A stretch of 64,000 nt of DNA from Cryphonectria parasitica EP155 (taxonomy: Eukaryota; Ascomycota; Sordariomycetes; Diaporthales; Cryphonectriaceae), in assembly GCF_011745365.1 (NCBI RefSeq), contig NW_024468909.1, positions 2,108,001-2,172,000 on the forward strand, given 5' to 3'. The position numbers and the translations under genes were made by a program. The notes below the pieces were generated by a model. It did not search any database. It saw only the letters and a list, made by a program, of their open reading frames with translations, and had not been told where the DNA came from. This document shows positions 34,345 through 45,492 of this stretch, one piece after another. Positions within the stretch are counted from its first letter, which is position 1. Each line of letters begins with the position of its first letter.

Positions 34345-36060
34345 ATGGACTCTGACGATTATACAAACTCATACACCACCAGTGATGGCGCCGATACAGA
34401 CGCCACCGACCATCGCCTGCTCGAGCGCCGTGAGCAAATCACCGACGCCCTGGCAGATTCCCCCTACGACCTCATCCTTTACCTCCAACGCGCCGTCGTC
34501 TACTCAGAACTTGGCTATCCTGATCTCGCTGCTGGTGATGCCTACCGCGCCCTGCTCTTGACCGACGAGATCCGCAATGACGGCTTTGAGTACCACGACC
34601 AGGCCATCGAGGCCCTCAGCCCCTACTCATCCTCTCCTGCCGCCCTCCCGGAGGTCCTCCGCTATGGTGACCTCAGCAGGGGTTTGTCCGACATGGTGGA
34701 CGGCCATGGCCCTCACGGCCCCAGCTCTCACCAAGAGCTCGCCGCCATAGCATCAATCCGCTGCTACCAGATCATATCTATCAGCCTCCTGCTCTGTGGC
34801 TGCCTCAAGAGCGCCTACACCTACTGCCAGCGCGGCATTTCCGCCTTCCCGAGCAACCAGGAGCTCCTCAACACCAAGAAACACATCCTGACTATGGGCC
34901 GCCGTAGACTCCAGACTGGCGACGTTGATATGGACCGCCTGCCAGAGTGGGGCGTTGTGCGGCGGGAGGTCTACCCTTGGAATGTGTACGAGCCTGATCG
35001 GTTCTCCGACGAGTCCTTGGCATTCCTCAACGGAGAACTGGCGCCCATGGCCCCCAAATGCGCCGTTCGGGTCTCCGAGCTCCCAGTGCTCTTGGACGGC
35101 GCGAGCAACACAGACGACTATGCCATCATTCCCACCTGCAGTCAGCTGGGGCTGTTTGCCAAGGAGGACATCGCCCCGGGCGAGACCGTCTTGAATGAGT
35201 ATTCTCTCCTGACGGCCAATAACAGGCACAAGGAGTCAGCCTGTGACGCTTGCGGCGTGGAACTGCCGCCTCTGAGCGCCGAGGGCGGTCCCATCCAGTG
35301 CAAAGAATGCTACGACACGGTGTTTTGCGACGAGTTTTGTCACGACAAGGCGCAGGAGCTTTACCACCCAGCTGTCTGTGAGAAGGACGTGGACGCGATC
35401 GCCAAGGATCCAGAGGCCAAAGAGGCAGACGCATCATTATACCTGCTCCTTCTCGCCCGCCTGATCGCCATGTCTGCACACCAGGAAATTCACCCCCTGG
35501 ACGTCAAGAATATCAAGTATATTTGGGGCGACTTCCTCTCCACGCGCACCAACGCCATCGACCTCTCGCCCAACGCCGGGCCGCCACCGGACTGGACCCT
35601 TCCGTTCTCCTTCAAGTACAACATCGAACAGCCCCTACACATCCTCGAGAAGATGGACATTGATATCTATCAGACCCTTGATCGCCACGACCTGTGGGTC
35701 TTGAACACCTGCTACGCCAAGTTTAGGGGCACGGCATCTGCCAGGAAGAGCACGCGAGACGGTCGACCTGACGTGGCGGCCGTACATCCCTTCTGGTGCC
35801 TGGCAAACCATGACTGCAGTCCGAACGTGACCTGGGAATGGGGCGGGCGGATGCGGCTCTGGGCCAGAGAGAAGAAGGTTAACAGTGACGAGCCGGGCGG
35901 CATCAAAGCCGGAGAAGAGATTCTCAATCACTACTGCGACATCAACCTGCCGGTCCAGCAGAGAAGAGAGTGGGCCCAGGGAAGCCTGGGTGGCTGGTGC
36001 ATGTGTAAAAGATGCAGAGAAGAGTCCGCGGGCTGCGGGCAGGAATCCACGCAAACATAA
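34345..36060 (+). CDS. TPR, MYND-like and SET domain protein (SMYD type)
   Basis: Single exon, 571 residues. The N-terminal third is helical and TPR-like (DALADSPYDLILYLQRAVVY, LGYPDLAAGDAYRALLLTDE). A split SET domain begins near residue 250 (GLFAKEDIAPGETVLNEYSL), is interrupted by a zinc-binding, MYND-like cluster at about 299-345 (CDACGVELP, then CKECYDTVFCDEFCHDKA) and resumes at about 482 with FWCLANHDCSPNVTWEWGG, the NHxCxPN motif that binds S-adenosylmethionine. GEEILNHYCD supplies the catalytic-tyrosine region, and a Cys-rich post-SET end follows (GGWCMCKRC). Domain order fits fungal SMYD/Set5-like lysine methyltransferases. The substrate (histone or not) cannot be read from sequence. 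It is the last housekeeping-type gene before the metabolite cluster. Confidence 0.85.
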   Translation: MDSDDYTNSYTTSDGADTDATDHRLLERREQITDALADSPYDLILYLQRAVVYSELGYPDLAAGDAYRALLLTDEIRNDGFEYHDQAIEALSPYSSSPAALPEVLRYGDLSRGLSDMVDGHGPHGPSSHQELAAIASIRCYQIISISLLLCGCLKSAYTYCQRGISAFPSNQELLNTKKHILTMGRRRLQTGDVDMDRLPEWGVVRREVYPWNVYEPDRFSDESLAFLNGELAPMAPKCAVRVSELPVLLDGASNTDDYAIIPTCSQLGLFAKEDIAPGETVLNEYSLLTANNRHKESACDACGVELPPLSAEGGPIQCKECYDTVFCDEFCHDKAQELYHPAVCEKDVDAIAKDPEAKEADASLYLLLLARLIAMSAHQEIHPLDVKNIKYIWGDFLSTRTNAIDLSPNAGPPPDWTLPFSFKYNIEQPLHILEKMDIDIYQTLDRHDLWVLNTCYAKFRGTASARKSTRDGRPDVAAVHPFWCLANHDCSPNVTWEWGGRMRLWAREKKVNSDEPGGIKAGEEILNHYCDINLPVQQRREWAQGSLGGWCMCKRCREESAGCGQESTQT

Positions 36061-38586
36061 AGAGGACTGACGCCAAGATGACGGGCTGAAACAACGCCTG
36101 TCCATCTTGCCAGCCCGACGCCCCCCCCCCCCCCCCAACACACATTGATTGATTGATACATAAGAAAGACCTGAAGCGATATACGGGCGACAGCACTTGT
36201 AAACCCCTATTTTTCTCATTCCGGCACTGGGTACCTATTAGTGGAGGCGATTTGGTGCATTCAGAAATAGTACCTAGAGGGGGAACATACAAGGACATAC
36301 ACACAAGGAGGGATCGATTCACCTGCGGTGTCACGTCACATAAGGCACAGAAGAACCATTTCCTCGACAGAAAAGAACAAGTTTAAAAGGGAAGAGAAAA
36401 GCCCCTCCAAAAAAAAAAAAAATAAGAAACAAAGGAATCATTCTCGACTCACTTTTTTCGCCTGCTCAGGGTGTTGGTTATAGTATTATATATCAAGCCA
36501 GCAAAGTGACATGTGCTTCTGTGTGTAATCCGTCGTTGGTGCGCCTCCTCATAGAAAGGTCTTTGACTTGGGACCTTGGGCCAGCAACCCATCGATGCTC
36601 CCCACCCCCCCCCCCCAAAACCCTTCTCAAAAAGTGAGCACCGCCTTGTTGGTCAAATCTATCAACTTTATCATGCGTTCCCCCACGGTGCGGTGCTTTC
36701 GGCCTGGCGCCGAAGCGCCGGCATTAGAGAAACAAACAGGACAGACATAGCTGATCCAATCCAACTCGCGTGTCTCGCCGTCTGTTTCATCGGGGAAGTG
36801 ATTACGCGGCTTCAATCTCCCTTCCCCCTTCGTTGAAGGCAGAGTCAAAGAAGTATCCAAGGGCGACATAAGAATGTTTTTCTTCGATATCCCTTCGGAC
36901 CTGTCACCTCTGTTTTGGTCTCAGTCCAACATCCTGAATTGGCTACATGCCGTAGGCTTAGAGAGGTGGCTTTGGCGACGACTGCAAGTAGTAAGCATTT
37001 AATACTGAATGCTATAATGAGAGAATTGGAGCTTGTTTCTCAGAGCTGCTGTTATGAAAAGTAATGACGAAGGTCAACTCAGAGGACAAGAGCCAGAGAT
37101 TTCAGTCCAAGTCGGAAAGCTCCGTAATTAATGCGTCACGGGTCTCAGCTGAGATGGAGGCCTGTCGCAGCAGGAGACAGGAAAGAGAAGGGAGGATGGA
37201 CAAGGGTAAGGCGCTCCATTTCTGTTACTTGAAGATCCAAGTGCACCTTTCTCACCAGCGGCTGCTCATCCGTCCGGGGGCCTCAGTTTCCTAATGTGTT
37301 CGAGCTGAGTGTGCATGCGTTTGATTATCGCGGAAGAGGAAACAGAAAATATGCAAGGACAAAAAGGCTCATATTGCTGTGCGCTGAAGAGAAAAGAGAA
37401 AGGAAGAGAAGAGCCACGAGGGCAACTAACTGAGGCTATCAACAGGCCTGGCTGTTGGCTGGCTGGCAGGGCCGTGCACAGCCTACAGTAGGGCCAGTGA
37501 CTCACTGGCCCTCGCACAGAATACCTACCAGATGAACACTTACAGCAGTGATCAACCCCAGTGGCCTGCTCCTCGGTGTTCATTAGCCTTACACAATCGA
37601 GCGGAACATCGGTCTCAATACGCATCTGGTCTCGTCTTTTTTTCTTTTTTTTTTAAATGCAAGTCAGCACATATATGCTTGCCACATTCTTATTTTAGCA
37701 TGCTGAACGCGATCTTTCGAGTGGCAAGCAGAAAACTGCGATCTGCCAGAGCAAGGTACTCTGGCGCCATTTAGTTTGAGCGAGCTCGAGCATTTGAGAC
37801 TATGTGAACTTGTCCAGTGAACTGTCAGGGTTTTGGCATGAGAAAGACAAATTGAAAAAGCAATAATAATAAAAGAACGAAATCCCCCTTACAATTCCGA
37901 TTATATCCTATGACCAGACGAAATTATTATATAACGTCCTTGATGATCTAGCTATATCATAGCACCCATGTAATAAGAGCTGATGCCTCTTCTGTCACGT
38001 TGTTCTCGAATTCTCAGTCGTTGCCTCGTTCCTACTGGCTAAGGCATCGGTAATATGGGGACACTTTATCTATAATACTACATCTCTCGGGACTAGTCCT
38101 TCGTGCCGCTGTATTGGACGGCAGACCTTGTATTCCACGTACTAATTACTAGGGGAAAGCTCAGTGGCAATACTCGCCTCCATTATAGGAGCCCAGGAGC
38201 CTTTTCTAACTGGAATGCCTTTTTTTTTTTTTTTTTTTATGTGTGCACCACTAATTACACCAATCAATATCGTCTACCCGACACGCCATCTTCAGACTCT
38301 GACTCTATCTTTTTTTTTTTTTTTTAGTACTGTATATTGCATTTCATTACGTGAGAAGCTCCGTACTAACAAGCATGGGACCAGCCTGGAAGCTGGGGAT
38401 GAAGCTGGCCAGGCGAGCTGAGATGTTGAATTGCTGCGCTCCTGAGCCGGACACGAGGCCAAGTGTCTATTACTCAAACAAGACGAACAAGCTAAGTTGT
38501 ACAAGATGAAACATTAAATGAAGCTCTTTTGTAAAATCTCTGACTGACTGAGGGATGCATGCAGAATTTGCAACCGAACGAGACAC
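36061..38586. other. Gene-free border region left of the metabolite cluster
   Basis: This 2.5-kb stretch contains no supported gene. It holds a 16-C run (36121-36136) and two long T-runs near 38220 and 38310. It separates the SET gene from the ABC transporter and is the natural left boundary of the cluster. Confidence 0.55.
36121..36136. repeat. 16-base C homopolymer
   Basis: An uninterrupted C-run shortly after the stop of the SET-domain gene, a likely spot for length variation. Confidence 0.8.
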
Positions 38587-41500
38587 TCATTTGTTGAGGT
38601 TCTGCAATTGTACATATTCCCAATACCTGCCCCTCCTCGCCATCAACGACTGATGATCACCATACTCGACGACACTCCCGCTCTCAAACACGAAGATACA
38701 GTCTGCGTGAGCAATGGAGCTCAGCCGATGAGCTACAGCGATGGTTGTTCGGCCCTGTGCCGCCGCGTCGAGTGCCCTCTGCACGGTCGCCTCCGATTTT
38801 GAATCGAGGGCTGAGGTTGCTTCGTCAAGGAGGCTAAAAAGGAATATCATTAGTGCGCTGTGTCTGTTTGGACATCTGGGCTCTGGGGACCTCTTACAGA
38901 ATCTTTGGGTTACGAAGCAGAGCTTTTGCAATGGCTAGGCGCTGCTTTTGACCTCCAGACACTTGGCTACCTCGTGGGCCAACAAGTGTACTGAGCCCGT
39001 CGGGTAAGGATTGCTGTGGCCTCGTTAGACAGATCTTTCGTTGAAGTAACCACAGAAATCAAAGCAGGGGGGATGAGAAACACATACAACAAATTCCCAA
39101 ATGTTTGCCTGATGACAAGCATTCCAGATGGCAAAGTCATCGGCGTCCACATCACTGGTAATGTTCTCCCTCACCGTGCCGCTGTACAAAGTGGACTCTT
39201 GAGCAACGACGGCAACCTGTTTTCTGTAGGACTGTAGGTTATACCGGTGCAAGTCCTTGCCGTCAGCCAAGACGTGCCCAGCACGCGGATCATAGAACCT
39301 CTCCAGCAGGGCGAGCACCGATGACTTGCCGCTGCCGCTCGCGCCGACCAAGGCGATGAACCTCCCGAAGTCTGCACGAAGACTCACATGCCTCAACGCC
39401 GGATGGGCCTGCGTTGGGTAGGCAAAGTCCACACCATACAGCTCCACGTTCCCGACTATATTCTCCGCGCCGCTGCCAGCCTCTGACTCAGGGTCTATAA
39501 TCGGCACTGTCTCCACAAGGGCCTTGAGCCGAGTCGCAGCCTCCTGTGCACCAGCCACGTCAGGCGCGTGTGAGAAGATGCTCCCGGCAGCCTGGGCACT
39601 GTAGACAGTGGCGATGTAGCAGATCAGAAACTCGCGAACGCTGTACTCGCCCGTGACGATCAGGTGGGTTCCGCCGTACCAGAAGAGGAGAGCGCTGCTG
39701 AGGATCACGATGGACTGGCTCAGGCCATAAAGCACAGCCATCCCGACGTCCCAGAGAACGCCCGAGTGGTGTTCCTTTTCCAGCTGAGCCTTGTACCTGG
39801 AGTTGACGGTCGGTTGTAGCCCAAAGGCCGTGACGGTGCGGATACCACGAACGGCCTCGAGCACAATGCTCGTTGCCTCGGTGTCTCCAAGAATCTTCTT
39901 CTCAAAATCCGCAAGGAGGCGGTACCGTAAATAGCCCGTTATGATGGTCAGGGGCATCAAGCTTGCCGCTATAAGGCCGAGCTTCCAGCCGAACGAGACA
40001 GCGACCGCAAAGCCGGCTATAACGGCGAAGAGGGCGTCCAGAACAGCACCGAGAATCGAGCCACTAAGACCATTGAGGTGGTTTGCCTGTAGCGATAGAA
40101 ACGCGGTGAGCGCTCCTGAATCATTTTTGGCGAAAAAGGTCATGTCTTGGCGCAGAATGGCGGCAAATGCGACGGCTCTCGCCCGTGAGACCAGCCTGGA
40201 AGAAGCAAAGGCAAAGGGGATGCCCTGTACGAGATAGGCTATGAAGACGACACAGGCGAGCAGGAGCTGCATTCCGGTCCAGAAACCGACGCCCAGGCCT
40301 CCTAGAGTCTCGGAAGGGTCGTGGAGGGCGAGGACGGTGTTGCCAAAGAAGATGGCTGTGAAGGGATAGGCCAGGCCGCTGAAAAAGCTACCAATGAATC
40401 CAAGGAGCATGCGATTCCGCTCTGGCTGGTTGAGCCCCCAGAGAAACTTGACCAAGGTAAATCGTGACGTGGTTTCGGTTTTGGGTCCAGGTTGCTGCTT
40501 ATGCGCCGCCGAAGCTATGCTGTCCACCTTGGCGAGCCACGCTTCTTGGTTACTAGTTTGAGCGTCATCCTCGCACACGGTGGACATGGACTCAACGCTC
40601 GGCCTCGTCAGGCCGGCATCGAGTTTTTGGGCAGAGACGAGCGAGGCATACGTGCCTCCCTTCTCTAGTAGATCGTCATGTGTGCCCAGCTCTGCAATTT
40701 TGCCGTGTTCCAAGACCACAATCATGTCGGCATTCTTGATGGTCGAAAGCCGGTGGGCAACGGTAATCGTCGTGCGTCCCCGCGAGGCTGCGTGTAGAGC
40801 TTTCTGAATCACGCTCTCCGACTCTGAATCCAAGGCTGCCGTGGCTTCGTCGAGAAGCAGTACCGTCGGGTTCGAAACGATAGCTCGGGCAATGCCAATC
40901 CTCTGTCGTTGACCACCACTCAGGAGGTTACCACCTTCTCCCAGGACTGTGTCATATCCCTGTGGAAGGTCCATAATGAAAGTATGCGCGTTTGCAATCT
41001 TAGCAGCTTGCTTGACCAGGTCAATTCTTGTGCCATGATCAGCCTAAACAACCTATCGTTAGTAGTCCTCTCGACATACACGAAATGACTGGAAGAAGAT
41101 ACTAACGCTCTCAAGATGAGTCCCCGCCAGGCCATAAGCAATATTCTCAAACACAGTGGTGTTGAACACAAAAGACTCTTGGGACACCATCCTTATCTGG
41201 GATCTCAGCCACGGCAGGCTCAAGCTTGTAATGTCGTAGCCATCAATGAATATCTGACCGCGCAGTGGAGAGTACAGACGCTCCAATAAGGAAAAGATAC
41301 TCGACTTCCCCGACCCACTCGGTCCTACCACAGCCGTGGTTTTACCCGCAGGGATTTCCAGATTGAAGTTTTCGAGTACGAACTGGCCTCTCCTAGACGG
41401 ATAAACGAGACTGACGTCTTGGAACCTGACATGGCCGACGACAGGTGTATCAGGCTGTTGTCCTGACTCTAGGGGAATAGGTGACTTCCGCTCCATGATA

Positions 41501-42735
41501 GCGAACAATCGATGGGCAGCTCCACTAGCTGCACCGAAGGCCTGGATATTAGGGGCAACGCTGCCAAAGGTGATGGAAGCAGTGACAGAAGCGAGGAGGA
41601 CGGTAACGACCTGGGAGACTGTGACGTCGCCAGCGGACATAAAGCGCCCACCAACCCAGCAGCAGAGAGCAAAAGACGCAAGCATCGCCCACATGAGACC
41701 GCCAATGAAGACGCTCAAGATCGCCTTAGCCTTGAAGTCCAAGCCCATTGCACCCTCCAGCGATTTGTCGTACTTTTCGGTAAAGCGATGCCGCGTGCCG
41801 TAGGCCATGACATCGCGCACTGATGAGATAGCCTCCTCGGCGAAGGTGGCGCTGGAGGCGTATGCATCGATGGCACCCAGCTGGGCCGTCTTCATCCTTT
41901 TCCCAACGGCACCCATCCACACCATAATGACGACGGGAACGCTCAGCATGACGAGTGCAAGCCGCCACGAGATGACAAAGGCGATGACCTCGGCGGCCAC
42001 GAACGAGCTCAGCCCAACAATGGTCAGGCAGACCTTTTGCGAGACACCGTCCTGGATGAGCTTCATATCGGCCGTGATACGGGTCGCCACCTCGCCAGCG
42101 CCGATGGAATCGAAGAAGCCGATGTTCTGCTGCAGAATGGCATTTAGGTATGCCGCTCTCAAGCGCTTGGAGATGCGCTGGCCCGTCCAGGTGAAGCCCA
42201 GGACACAGAGACTGGTGCAGACGACGCATACAACTCCTGTTTCTGTGTCAGCTGCAGGCCCTGCTTGCCTTCGCAAGAGAGAAGACCTGACATATTGGAT
42301 GCTGGGGCAGTAGGCACAGACCTATGTAGACAAAGTAGAGAAGTAACGTGTGGATGCTATTGAGAAAGGAGTCTATATCGGAGGGGGTGAAATCGGTGAA
42401 TTCGCCCGTCAAGGAGCCAAAGACGACCTAATACCACGATCAGTGAGTGGGACAATTCAAATATCGCAGTAAGATTGGATATATAAGAAGAAGACGAAGA
42501 AGCATACTGTCATCAGAGGCAGACTGGTCCCTGCCGCTGCCGCAGAGATACAAGAAAGCCCCATCACCACAAAATCTGTCCTGTTTGCAAAACGATAAAT
42601 CGCCTTGTATCCAGCGTCGGTTTTTGGTATGTCCACCTGCGCGTCGAGCAGCGCAACATCTACCTCGCCCAAACCCAACGGGTTCCCATCCTCAGAGTCA
42701 TGGGCGGCTCCCTTCTTCTCATTTTGGAAAGACAT
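38587..42735 (-). CDS. ABC-B (MDR/P-glycoprotein-type) full transporter
   Basis: Six exons on the minus strand: 42508-42735, 42322-42427, 41107-42236, 39088-41043, 38898-39013 and 38587-38833, giving 1260 residues. The layout is TMD-NBD-TMD-NBD. NBD1 has Walker [10 protein letters not shown] (about 414), signature [15 protein letters not shown] (about 531) and Walker [20 protein letters not shown]2 has Walker [21 protein letters not shown] (about 1059), signature [16 protein letters not shown] (about 1156) and [16 protein letters not shown]. Both halves keep all ATPase motifs, so both sites look competent. Fungal ABC-B proteins export drugs and metabolites at the plasma membrane (family knowledge). 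The position, back to back with the pathway-type regulator, suggests product export or self-protection (inference). The start [17 protein letters not shown] was preferred over a Met six codons upstream. All five introns are GT-AG and restore frame exactly. Confidence 0.93.
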
Positions 42736-42884
42736 AGTGGAAGAAAGCAGCAAACAAATTTGCTGTTGGTTTCCAAGAGTCCCAGATGGCAGTAATCAAA
42801 AGAGTAGTTGGGAAGTACAGGAACGAGAAAGACAAAAGGCGGAGGAGAAGAAACGAGGCCAACTTGCCGCCCAAGTCAGGTGAG

Positions 42885-42902
42885 AGTGACTGCGCAGTCA
42901 CT
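42885..42902. promoter_or_regulatory. 18-bp perfect palindrome (candidate operator)
   Basis: AGTGACTGCGCAGTCACT equals its own reverse complement over all 18 bases. It lies 150 bases upstream of the ABC transporter start codon. Binding by a dimeric protein is inferred; the perfect symmetry is seen directly. Confidence 0.5.
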
Positions 42903-43312
42903 GCCACGATGAAGTTCCACAAGCCACCTACCACGCACTTCCTATGACAAGCTGCCTTGCTTGCTTACCAAAGACGAAGACAGAATAGACATGTTGGCGC
43001 AGGCTACTGGTACTGTTGTGACTTTGCTGGTTTCGTCATCTCCTTGCCTACTTGACTCCTACGGCGTGAGGCAACATAATGCGATGCCAAACGGCCACTT
43101 GCCTTTGTCCTCGCACTCGAAAGCGGAACGAGAAGATAGCCATCGGTGCGATAGAAGCCTTCCACTCGGGTCTCAGCTTGTGCAAAGTTTCCCGCTCCAT
43201 CGGTGCTTCGGTGGTCTGTAGAAGCGATGTTGTTTCAGCTCTCTGGTGCGAAGAGGCGGAAAGATGCGGGACTGCCGGCTATCTTAGTGTCGATCGATGT
43301 TCTATTGTGGGG

Positions 43313-43383
43313 CCGTAGGCGGCCCTTCGTACATTGCCGAAACGGGTGAACGAGAGGGCCCACCTCGCATATTCCCCGAACGG
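43313..43383. promoter_or_regulatory. Three CCG-N(2-4)-CGG elements
   Basis: CCG-TAGG-CGG (43313-43322, extended to GGGCCG/CGGCCC arms), CCG-AAA-CGG (43337-43345) and CCG-AA-CGG (43376-43383) lie within 71 bases. The last two share a longer similar context ending in GAACGAG. Zn2Cys6 dimers bind paired CGG/CCG triplets (established, for example Leu3 with CCG-N4-CGG), so these are candidate sites for the adjacent regulator. Confidence 0.5.
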
Positions 43384-43681
43384 GAACGAGCTTACTCACG
43401 TGATGTCAGGCTGCCAACTGCTATTACATGCATATGCATGCCATCTCCCTGCATATATACTCTTTTACATGCATACTGCAATTCGAAGGAGCGCCAGTGG
43501 CACACCCTGGCTGCGGATCCCTGCCCCCGCTTCCTGCCCCAAAAGATCCCTGTCCGAAGCTGGCAGGGTCCTTTTTAAGAAGGGGGGGATGACGCGACAG
43601 GATAATCTGCCGGCTCTCTCGTTTAGAATTCAACGACATGCGAGGCGTCCTCCGACCAATCCGTGGCATCTCAACGAGTCC

Positions 43682-45492
43682 ATGGCCATGGCGGCGGATG
43701 TCGCCCACGATTCTGAGCATGGCACCTACCACGTCTTCGTAGCCGACACTGAGGGTCTCCCCAGAGTGACAGGCTCGTCTGATAAGGACAAGGAACGGAG
43801 GAAACGGCCCCATCACAAGAGCCGCCAGGGCTGCATCACGTGCAAGCGACGGAGAGTCAAGGTGAGAGAGACGTACAGAGACAAACACTGGAAACTCCAC
43901 TTCACTCGTCTTTCCTCTGCACTCAACCTGGTGATGCTGATGAGTAGTAATAGTGTGATTACAAAATTCCGTGCTCCAACTGTGCAAAGAGGAAAGAAGC
44001 ATGCGTTCAACCGAAGCTCGTCGTAAAGTCGGGAGCAAAGGCTGGTGGCGATGCCATCACCCACCAGTCTGCCAATCCTCCTTCTGCTGTGGTCGATGAC
44101 ACCGCCATCAACCTATTTCACATGGAAATATTCCACCACTTCCAAACAAATATCATCGATACTCTATCCTTTCGAGAAATATGGCCACAGATCATACAAT
44201 GGTCCTTTCAGGTCAGCTCCCTCCTCCCCACAGGCTTTTATGTAGTGGCGGCAGAGCGTCGGTAGGTGCCTTGAGAACCTGTCACTAAGGCTGGGACGAC
44301 ATGGCAGGAGCCCTACATTATGTCCGCCATCCTCTGTCTCTCAGCGACTCACCTCTCCGCAACCCGTCCTGAGCCAAGTCGATATTCGCGTATCGCACTC
44401 CAGTTGCTGACCAAGTCGGCTGCCCTTCTGGGCGAGAAGCTGTCTGGTCCAATCGAGACACATAGCGTTGAGAAGCTCATCGGTGCTTCCATCCTGATGC
44501 AGTACATAGCCTGGAGCCATATCGAATTCCTCGTTCAGGAACCAGAGTGTTCAGGCCATGGCACACCGGACGGCTTGGACTTCTCCCAGGATCCGCTGTT
44601 CCGCCTGAGCTCGGGCATCAAGGATCTCTTTTTTGAGGCCTTCCCGGCTCTCTGGGGCAGCCCTAGCGTCTTTCTATCCACCAGCCTCTACAGCCCCAGG
44701 CTTGTGATAGAGCAGTCTCTCGCACAGCATGGTCTAGACCCGGGCGCACATGTGGCCCATTTCATGAGGGTTTGGGATGACCCGCGATTTCAGTCCTCTC
44801 CCCGGGGCCCCGAACAAGAGCAGCCACCCTCGCAGTCATCTTCTCTCGCCCGATTTGAAGTGTTTCTCTACAGCGACGAGGCGCCCTGCGGCCATTCTGT
44901 GAAGCAGCAACTGTCGTCCATGGTTACGGTCTTCAAAATACTAACATGTCGTGTGATCAAAGACTCACCGTCGCTGCCACGGGAGCATGATATAGCCACA
45001 CGGCCCCACCCTGAGGAGGCCGAAAGCCCCTCCACACCCACACAGCCTCAGTCGGACTCTTCAGATGCCCAGCGTAGGGCATTCCAATTTGTCTCGAGGG
45101 GCGTCTCCATCGCGCTGTGCCTCGCCTCCCTGTCCTCTGCAGGCCCAGACGAGGGGCCATCGGATGCTCTGTCTCGACTGCAGCCCGATATTGAACGCTA
45201 CTTCTTCTCACTCCCTATCATCTGTGCTGGGACGTTCCGAGATCTCGCTTTCCGGGGTGATGCCAGGGCACTAGTTGTGCTGTTGCATTTCTACCGTGCG
45301 GCACGAGTCCTTCTCACCGGTCCCCAGAGCTGGTGGGCATGCGAGAGGAGTCGAGTCCTCGAGAGCCTGATTTTGAGAGATCTGACAGCCAAGGGGCTAG
45401 AGGCTTACGCCTGGGCGCCTGGGTGGGAAGCAAGCCAGGATGCGTCGGCGCAGCCTGTCAGTCAAGATAGAAAAGAAGGGTGTCAGCTCTAG
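43682..45492 (+). CDS. Zn2Cys6 transcription factor, probable cluster regulator
   Basis: Three exons, 43682-43861, 43954-44211 and 44308-45492, give 540 residues. The binuclear cluster is complete: Cys51, 54, 61, 67, 70 and 77 in the form C-x2-C-x6-C-x5-C-x2-C-x6-C (GCITCKRRRVK, then CDYKIPCSNCAKRKEAC). The first intron falls exactly before the third Cys. The rest resembles the C-terminal effector region of the Upc2-like fungal-specific group: INLFHMEIFHHF, then TLSFREIWPQIIQWSFQ, then PYIMSAILCLSATHLSATRP. Such proteins bind CGG-type triplets as regulators of sterol, drug or cluster genes. Its place between the exporter and the biosynthetic genes argues for a pathway regulator (inference). 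An in-frame Met about 30 codons upstream exists; ATG 43682 gives the usual short lead into the zinc cluster. Confidence 0.9.

Larger units (their letters stand above)
42736..43681. promoter_or_regulatory. Divergent promoter between ABC transporter and Zn2Cys6 regulator
   Basis: This 946-base stretch serves both genes. It contains an 18-bp perfect palindrome (42885-42902), three CCG-N(2-4)-CGG pairs (43313-43383), an E-box CACGTG (43397-43402) and a CATGCATATGCATG palindrome (43427-43440). Confidence 0.75.
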
